Source of the DNA: Ureibacillus sp. FSL W7-1570
GTDB lineage: Bacteria > Bacillota > Bacilli > Bacillales_A > Planococcaceae
NCBI RefSeq assembly: GCF_038593265.1
Contig: NZ_CP151979.1
Coordinates: 1,240,001-1,304,000, forward strand
Length of the DNA stretch: 64,000 nt
Reading direction: 5' to 3'
Positions within the stretch are counted from its first letter, which is position 1. Each line of letters starts with the position of its first letter. Positions 59,376 to 64,000 of this stretch are shown piece by piece. The notes below the pieces were generated by a model, which saw only the letters and a program-made list of their open reading frames with translations, did not search any database and had not been told where the DNA came from. The translations under genes and the position numbers were made by a program.

Positions 59376-59846
59376 TTATTTCCGGCGCTTCACTGACGTA
59401 CCAGATTGATCCGCCGCTTCAACCACATCCGGTTGGGCTTTTCGTTGTTTCCATCTTTCAGCGATATCCATCACCACATTGCTCCATTGAACAACCTGGG
59501 CAATTTTTTCTTCATTTTTGTCCACTTCTTTGGAAATGGAATCCGTAATTTTGTTGATGGAGTTGTTTAAATTATTGATGGAAACTCCTATATTTTTAAC
59601 CGCATCCACCACAGTGTTCAGTTTCTCTGATTTTTCCGCAATGTCAGCAGCTAAAGTATTGGTCTTTTCCAACAGAAAAGTCGTTTCGCGGGTGATTCCC
59701 TCCATTTGTTTCTCCATGCCCGCAACCGTTCCTGCAATACTTTTCAATATTCCTTTTAAAGAAAATAATGTAGCACCTATGCTAATGCAAAGTACCAGGA
59801 AAGCAATTGCAGCAACCAGTGCCGAGATATATAAGATCACTTCCAT
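59376..59846 (-). CDS. ytxG: DUF948 protein (YtxG-like)
   Basis: 156 residues: N-terminal membrane helix (2-30) followed by a long coiled coil (about 35-125) and a basic tail. DUF948/YtxG family, stress associated in B. subtilis; function unknown. ATG has GGGAGG ten bases upstream. It is followed by ytxH after 18 bases; a sigma-H-type promoter at 59883-59911 fits the known sigma-H and sigma-B control of ytxGHJ. ytxJ is missing. Confidence 0.85.
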   Translation of the reverse strand: MEVILYISALVAAIAFLVLCISIGATLFSLKGILKSIAGTVAGMEKQMEGITRETTFLLEKTNTLAADIAEKSEKLNTVVDAVKNIGVSINNLNNSINKITDSISKEVDKNEEKIAQVVQWSNVVMDIAERWKQRKAQPDVVEAADQSGTSVKRRK

Positions 59847-59882
59847 GCTGAAGACCTCCCAAAATTGATAGCTTCTTTAATA

Positions 59883-59911
59883 TTATTCGACAAAATTTTT
59901 ATTTCTCCTTC
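59883..59911 (-). promoter_or_regulatory. Sigma-H-type promoter of ytxGH
   Basis: Minus strand GAAGGAGAA (59903-59911), 11-base spacer, GTCGAATAA (59883-59891), close to the sigma-H pattern RnAGGAwWW-N11/12-RnnGAATWW with one mismatch. It ends 36 bases before the ytxG ATG. Confidence 0.65.
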
Positions 59912-59918
59912 TACTGTT

Positions 59919-59949
59919 AAAAAAAGGAGCGTTTTACAGCTCCTTTTTT
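59919..59949 (-). terminator. murC terminator
   Basis: AAAAAAAGGAGC/GCTCCTTTTTT stem with an eight-base loop and T run, between murC and ytxG. Confidence 0.88.
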
Positions 59950-59986
59950 GTCCGTATTGAAATATTTTCGCCACATTTCAAAAGGA

Positions 59987-61294
59987 CTATGCACCCGTTC
60001 TTAGTATGTCTTCAAATGCTTTTTGGTATTTGTTTACATCCCCTGCTCCCATAAAAAGAAAGACAGCATCAGAATGTTTTTTCAAATTTTCAATTCCTTC
60101 ATTACGGAGGATTTCGCTTCCATCAATCAGCGCCGCCAAATCTTCTATCGATAAATTTCCGTTATGTTCACGGGCTGAACTGAATATATCACATAAATAG
60201 ACAGAATCCGCCATTTTTAAACTATCGGCAAACTGCTGCAGAAATGCTTCCGTTCTGCTGAATGTGTGAGGCTGGAAAATCGCCACGATTTCCCGGTCCG
60301 GATATTTTTGTCTCGCTGACTGAATCGTTGCCACAATTTCGGTTGGATGGTGCGCATAATCATCGACAAGAACATTATTGCCAATTTTCGTCTCCGTAAA
60401 ACGTCTTTTTACACCATGGAACGTTTTCATGCGTTCTTTGATGATGTTTACCGGAACCCCTTCATAGTGGCATAATGCGATGACGGCCAACGAATTCAGG
60501 ATGGCATGGTCTCCAAACAATGGAATGAAGAAACGATCATAATATTCATTGCGGACATATACTTCAAAACTGGACCCTTCTGTTGTTTTTTCAATATTTT
60601 TCGCTATGAAATCATTCCGATCTCCAAACCCGTAATAGATTACCGGCACATTGGCTTGAATTTTTTGCAAATGCTCATCGTCGCCCCAAGCGATGATGGC
60701 TTTCTTCACTTGAAGTGCCAATTCTTGAAAAGCTGAAAAAACATCTTCAATATCCGAGAAATAATCCGGATGATCAAAATCGATATTGGTCATGATTGCA
60801 TAATCTGGATGGTAGGCAAGAAAGTGGCGCCGATATTCACAAGCTTCCATCACAAAATATGACGCATCTTTTTTTCCTAATCCTGTACCGTCCCCGATCA
60901 AGTAAGATGTCGGCTTATAACCGCCGATCACATGGCTCATTAAGCCGGTTGTCGTTGTTTTTCCATGAGCGCCCGTAATGGCAATCGAAGTAAATTTCTT
61001 TATATATTCCCCTAAAAATTTATGATAACGGATCACATCACCGCCCAGTTCCTTTGCACGAACGATTTCCGGATGACTGTCAGGAAAGGCATTCCCTGCG
61101 ATGACGGTCATTCCCGGCTGGATATTGTCAGGATCGAATTTTAAGATTTTTATATTTCTTTCTCTTAAAGGCTGTTCGGTAAAGTAATACGTTTCGACAT
61201 CCGAGCCTTGCACCGTTTCGCCGGAATCAAACAATATTTGAGCAAGTGAACTCATTCCCGAACCTTTTATGCCTGTGAAATGATAAATTGTCAT
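59987..61294 (-). CDS. murC: UDP-N-acetylmuramate-L-alanine ligase
   Basis: 435-residue Mur ligase adding L-Ala to UDP-MurNAc in peptidoglycan synthesis. N-terminal UDP-binding motif [17 protein letters not shown]-loop [12 protein letters not shown] near residue 110, central domain [12 protein letters not shown], and the C-terminal [13 protein letters not shown] at 61294 nine bases after GGGAGG; the TTG two codons upstream is too close. It follows sftA after a terminator, the usual ytpT-murC order. Confidence 0.96.
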   Translation of the reverse strand: MTIYHFTGIKGSGMSSLAQILFDSGETVQGSDVETYYFTEQPLRERNIKILKFDPDNIQPGMTVIAGNAFPDSHPEIVRAKELGGDVIRYHKFLGEYIKKFTSIAITGAHGKTTTTGLMSHVIGGYKPTSYLIGDGTGLGKKDASYFVMEACEYRRHFLAYHPDYAIMTNIDFDHPDYFSDIEDVFSAFQELALQVKKAIIAWGDDEHLQKIQANVPVIYYGFGDRNDFIAKNIEKTTEGSSFEVYVRNEYYDRFFIPLFGDHAILNSLAVIALCHYEGVPVNIIKERMKTFHGVKRRFTETKIGNNVLVDDYAHHPTEIVATIQSARQKYPDREIVAIFQPHTFSRTEAFLQQFADSLKMADSVYLCDIFSSAREHNGNLSIEDLAALIDGSEILRNEGIENLKKHSDAVFLFMGAGDVNKYQKAFEDILRTGA

Positions 61295-61411
61295 GATCAA
61301 AAACCTCCCAGGGATTAACCCTAATGAATAAATATTAAGTTTATGTCTAGTTTATACATTTTTAGTAATTCAAAAACCTATACCATTATAGCACGGTTTT
61401 ATTTATTCGTT

Positions 61412-61441
61412 CGAAAAAAATGAGAGGGGGCCAGCCCCTCT
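61412..61441 (-). terminator. sftA terminator
   Basis: AGAGGGG/CCCCTCT stem with a five-base loop, followed by ATTTTTTTCG on the minus strand, 19 bases past the stop. Confidence 0.88.
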
Positions 61442-61459
61442 AAATTTCAGTAATAACAA

Positions 61460-64000
61460 TCAATCGAATAGTTCCGCCAAGTCCGATTCGGTGATGTAAA
61501 CTTCCCTCGGCTTGCTCCCTTTTTGTTCAGATACAAAACCATAGCTTTCAAGCATCTCTATCAATCGGGCCGCCCGATTGTATCCGATGTGATATTTTCT
61601 TTGAATTAAAGAGGTGGATGCCGCACCTTGTTCAAATACAAACCGGCATACGTCTTCAAACAATTCGTCCTGCTCTTCCACCATCTCCACTTTTTTCAAG
61701 AGTTCCTCTTGCTCAAAGAAATAATCAGGCTCCCCTTGCTCTTTCACATGTTGAATGATCGCTTCAATTTCATCATCCGTCACAAAAGTGCCTTGCAAGC
61801 GGATCGGGTCGCTCATCCCGTTTCCTAAATAAAGCATGTCGCCCCGCCCAAGCAACCTTTCTGCGCCTTGGCTATCCAAAATCGTGCGGGAGTCGATTTG
61901 AGAAGATACAGAAAACGCAATGCGCGTTGGAATATTCGATTTGATCAAACCGGTGATGACGTCAACGGATGGACGTTGTGTAGCGACAATCAAATGGATG
62001 CCGCAAGCCCTCGCCTTTTGGGCAATCCGGCAAATGGATTCTTCCACATCATGCGGAGCCATCATCATCAAATCCGCCAATTCATCAATCACAATTAAAA
62101 TATAAGGCAGTTTTAGACGGAGTTTTCCTTCTTGTTCCACCAGTCTATTATATCTTGGCAAATCCCGTACACCTGCATGGGCGAACAATTGATATCTCCG
62201 TTCCATCTCATCCACCGCCCACTTCAACGCCGCGGTAGCCGCTTTTACATCGGTAATCACCGGGCTGACAAGGTGCGGAATATGATTATACGGCGCCAAT
62301 TCCACCACTTTTGGGTCAATGAGCATCAATCGCAATTCACTCGGTTCAGCCTTCAACAAAAGACTCACTAAAATGGAGTTGATGCACACCGATTTTCCGG
62401 ATCCGGTTGCCCCGGCAATCAATCCATGGGGCATTTTGCGCAAATCGATTGTCACCGGCGTCCCCGTTAAATCTAAACCTAGGGCAGCCTCCAATGGCGA
62501 ATCCGAATTTAGGAACTGTTCGCTATTGGCCACTTCCGATAATCGCACCGCCCTGGAAATGCGATTTGGTATCTCAATCCCAATGGTGTTTTTTCCCGGA
62601 ATTGGTGCCTGGATGCGGATATCTTTCGCAGCAAGGGCAAGCTTTAAGTCATCCGCCAAATTGCGGATCTTGCTAACTTTCGTTCCATGCCCCACTGTAA
62701 TTTCAAACTGGGTAACCGCCGGGCCTTGCATAATCGATTCCACTTTGGCGCTCACTTGGAAATAGGACAAAGTTTCCACAAGTTTTTCCGCCTGACTCTC
62801 CATCCATTCATAGTCTTCCGTCGATGTTTCCGGAGGTGTCAAATAACTGAGCAGCGGCTTGATGTAATGGGATTCATTACTTTCCGCCGGCTCGTTCAAT
62901 GTTTCATGGCGGTTGGTCCCGCTTCCCGATTGATCATCGGCCTGAGTCGAATGTTCAAATGGGTTGATTGCATTTTCACCCTTTATTTCCAACCCTAATG
63001 TATTTTCGTGGTTTTTCAGCTCGATTTCAACCTTTTTCTCCGTCAATCCATTATGATTGTGCTGGTTTTTCTCCCCGGTTTGCCATTGCATTCTTTTCGC
63101 CAATTTTTCTTTATCCGACTTTAACATGATCACGTTAAACGGTATCGGCTTTTTCCTCGTTTGATTGTCATTCGCCGCAGAAGATTCCTGCAGGGATGCG
63201 GGATGACTTCCTTCATCGGAATCCTCTTTGGAAGAAAGATGAACTGTCGCTTCCCCGTGGGAGAATCCCCCGGTTTTTGCCTCCATTGTTTCTGAAGCGC
63301 GATTGTCAAAGACATGGAACCTTTCATCTTCCAATGCTGTCGAAAAATCTTCCGTTCGGGGATCCATTTTTTCGTTCAGAGGATCTGCTTCAACCGGTGA
63401 CGGCTGTTCTTGCTGTTCTTGTTCAACCCCTGCCTCTTCCTGTTGATCCAACCCGTCATCCACAACGCTTCCCCCCGGAAAATCTGGTTGCACCTGCTCA
63501 TTTGGCAACGGTGGAACGTCCCATTCGCCAACGCTTTCGGATGGTGAATATTCTTCATCCTCTTCTTCATATAATGGGTTGTCAATTCCTTCTTGAACAT
63601 CATTCAATCCAATAGTTTCGGAATCCCGATCATGATGTTCTTCCGCGGCATGCCATTCATCCGAAAATTGCGCCGCCTTCACTGTTACTTCATTTGGGGT
63701 TTCCACCAATATTGGCACACTTCCGCCATTTTCTACGAAATCCTTTTCGACATTGCCGGATGGGGCATCCGTGAATTCACCTTCTTCAATCGAAATCGAC
63801 ATGCTTTCTTTCGTTTGATGAAGGATTTGTTCGACTTCTTCCTTCACTTTTTCAATCTGTTTATCAAGTTCCTCTACAACCAGTGTGCCCGGGCTTTTTT
63901 CAATCGTCGCCGATACTTCTTCTTTTCCATCAGGATTTTCCTGCTCATTGGTTCCGCGTTTCTTGGCCAGCAAGGCATTGATCGGTTGTGGTTTTTGAAA
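61460..64000 (-). CDS. sftA: DNA translocase SftA/FtsK family (5' truncated by window edge)
   Basis: 847 codons visible; the frame is open to the window edge, so the N-terminus lies outside. The first part (about 410 residues) is low-complexity, acidic and Gln/Glu-rich, probably a disordered linker. The motor follows: Walker A AGATGSGKSVCINS, Walker B-like YILIVIDELADLMM, the FtsK core motifs DPKVVELAPYNHIPHL and VATQRPSVDVITGLIKSNIPTRIAFSVSS, then the gamma winged helix (RKYHIGYNRAARLIEMLESYGFV) that reads DNA polarity. The position upstream of murC matches B. subtilis sftA (ytpT), which clears DNA from the closing septum and lacks membrane helices. Whether this one has membrane segments cannot be seen here. 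Confidence 0.88.
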   Translation of the reverse strand, partial: FQKPQPINALLAKKRGTNEQENPDGKEEVSATIEKSPGTLVVEELDKQIEKVKEEVEQILHQTKESMSISIEEGEFTDAPSGNVEKDFVENGGSVPILVETPNEVTVKAAQFSDEWHAAEEHHDRDSETIGLNDVQEGIDNPLYEEEDEEYSPSESVGEWDVPPLPNEQVQPDFPGGSVVDDGLDQQEEAGVEQEQQEQPSPVEADPLNEKMDPRTEDFSTALEDERFHVFDNRASETMEAKTGGFSHGEATVHLSSKEDSDEGSHPASLQESSAANDNQTRKKPIPFNVIMLKSDKEKLAKRMQWQTGEKNQHNHNGLTEKKVEIELKNHENTLGLEIKGENAINPFEHSTQADDQSGSGTNRHETLNEPAESNESHYIKPLLSYLTPPETSTEDYEWMESQAEKLVETLSYFQVSAKVESIMQGPAVTQFEITVGHGTKVSKIRNLADDLKLALAAKDIRIQAPIPGKNTIGIEIPNRISRAVRLSEVANSEQFLNSDSPLEAALGLDLTGTPVTIDLRKMPHGLIAGATGSGKSVCINSILVSLLLKAEPSELRLMLIDPKVVELAPYNHIPHLVSPVITDVKAATAALKWAVDEMERRYQLFAHAGVRDLPRYNRLVEQEGKLRLKLPYILIVIDELADLMMMAPHDVEESICRIAQKARACGIHLIVATQRPSVDVITGLIKSNIPTRIAFSVSSQIDSRTILDSQGAERLLGRGDMLYLGNGMSDPIRLQGTFVTDDEIEAIIQHVKEQGEPDYFFEQEELLKKVEMVEEQDELFEDVCRFVFEQGAASTSLIQRKYHIGYNRAARLIEMLESYGFVSEQKGSKPREVYITESDLAELFD

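Noticed and set aside
61460-64000. Start of sftA at TTG 63973
   Set aside because: The frame stays open to the window edge and the protein lacks its expected N-terminus, so the true start lies outside.

Overview
The window is a chromosomal core segment of a low-to-moderate GC, endospore-forming member of the Bacillales. The gene order (citZ-icd-mdh-phoP, pfkA-pyk, accDA, dnaE-nrnA, ytxK, tpx, sppA, an SASP gene, thiI-nifZ, ezrA, rpsD-tyrS, acsA/acuABC, ccpA, aroA, ytxGH-murC-sftA) follows the Bacillus subtilis chromosome closely. An alpha/beta-type small acid-soluble spore protein with a sigma-G-like promoter supports spore formation. Planococcaceae/Caryophanaceae (Lysinibacillus or Ureibacillus type) is my best guess for the family, as inference only. 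No rRNA, tRNA, CRISPR, prophage, insertion sequence or replication origin was seen.

Region by region: 1-4.7 kb holds the carbon core citZ-icd-mdh, a MaoC-fold gene and the 3'-truncated phoP, all on the minus strand, under a promoter that carries a CcpA cre box. 4.8-11.7 kb holds ytvI, fxsA, pyk, pfkA, accA, accD and a FadR/GntR regulator whose own start region carries a perfect FadR-type operator. 11.9-18.5 kb holds dnaE, nrnA, ytpI, ytoI and ytkL. 18.7-25.6 kb holds an M24 peptidase, a complete five-gene branched-chain amino acid ABC transporter and alanine dehydrogenase. 25.9-39.2 kb holds uspA, a membrane acyltransferase, ytxK, tpx, yteJ-sppA, an acyl-CoA synthetase, the SASP gene, thiI-nifZ, ezrA, hisJ and a free-methionine sulfoxide reductase.

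39.4-42.5 kb holds rpsD with a long leader, a 21/42/84-bp hierarchical minisatellite, and tyrS with a Tyr T-box. 42.5-49.7 kb holds a class A penicillin-binding protein and argCJBD, a block that interrupts the tyrS-acsA neighbourhood known from B. subtilis. 49.8-55.3 kb holds acsA, divergent acuABC and ccpA. 55.4-64 kb holds aroA, an FtsA-like ATPase with a repetitive beta-grasp-like tail, ytxHG under a sigma-H-type promoter, murC, and sftA running off the window edge.

Functionally the genes centre on control of carbon flow: glycolysis (pfkA, pyk), acetyl-CoA (acsA and its acetylation controllers), malonyl-CoA (accDA), the TCA entry steps, amino-acid uptake and catabolism (liv, ald), with CcpA and a FadR-like regulator encoded here and cre, FadR-type and CodY-type sites visible. 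No large undescribed system is present. The most unusual items are the minisatellite between rpsD and tyrS, the FtsA-like/beta-grasp protein, the degenerate PHP domain of DnaE, and several intergenic palindromes.
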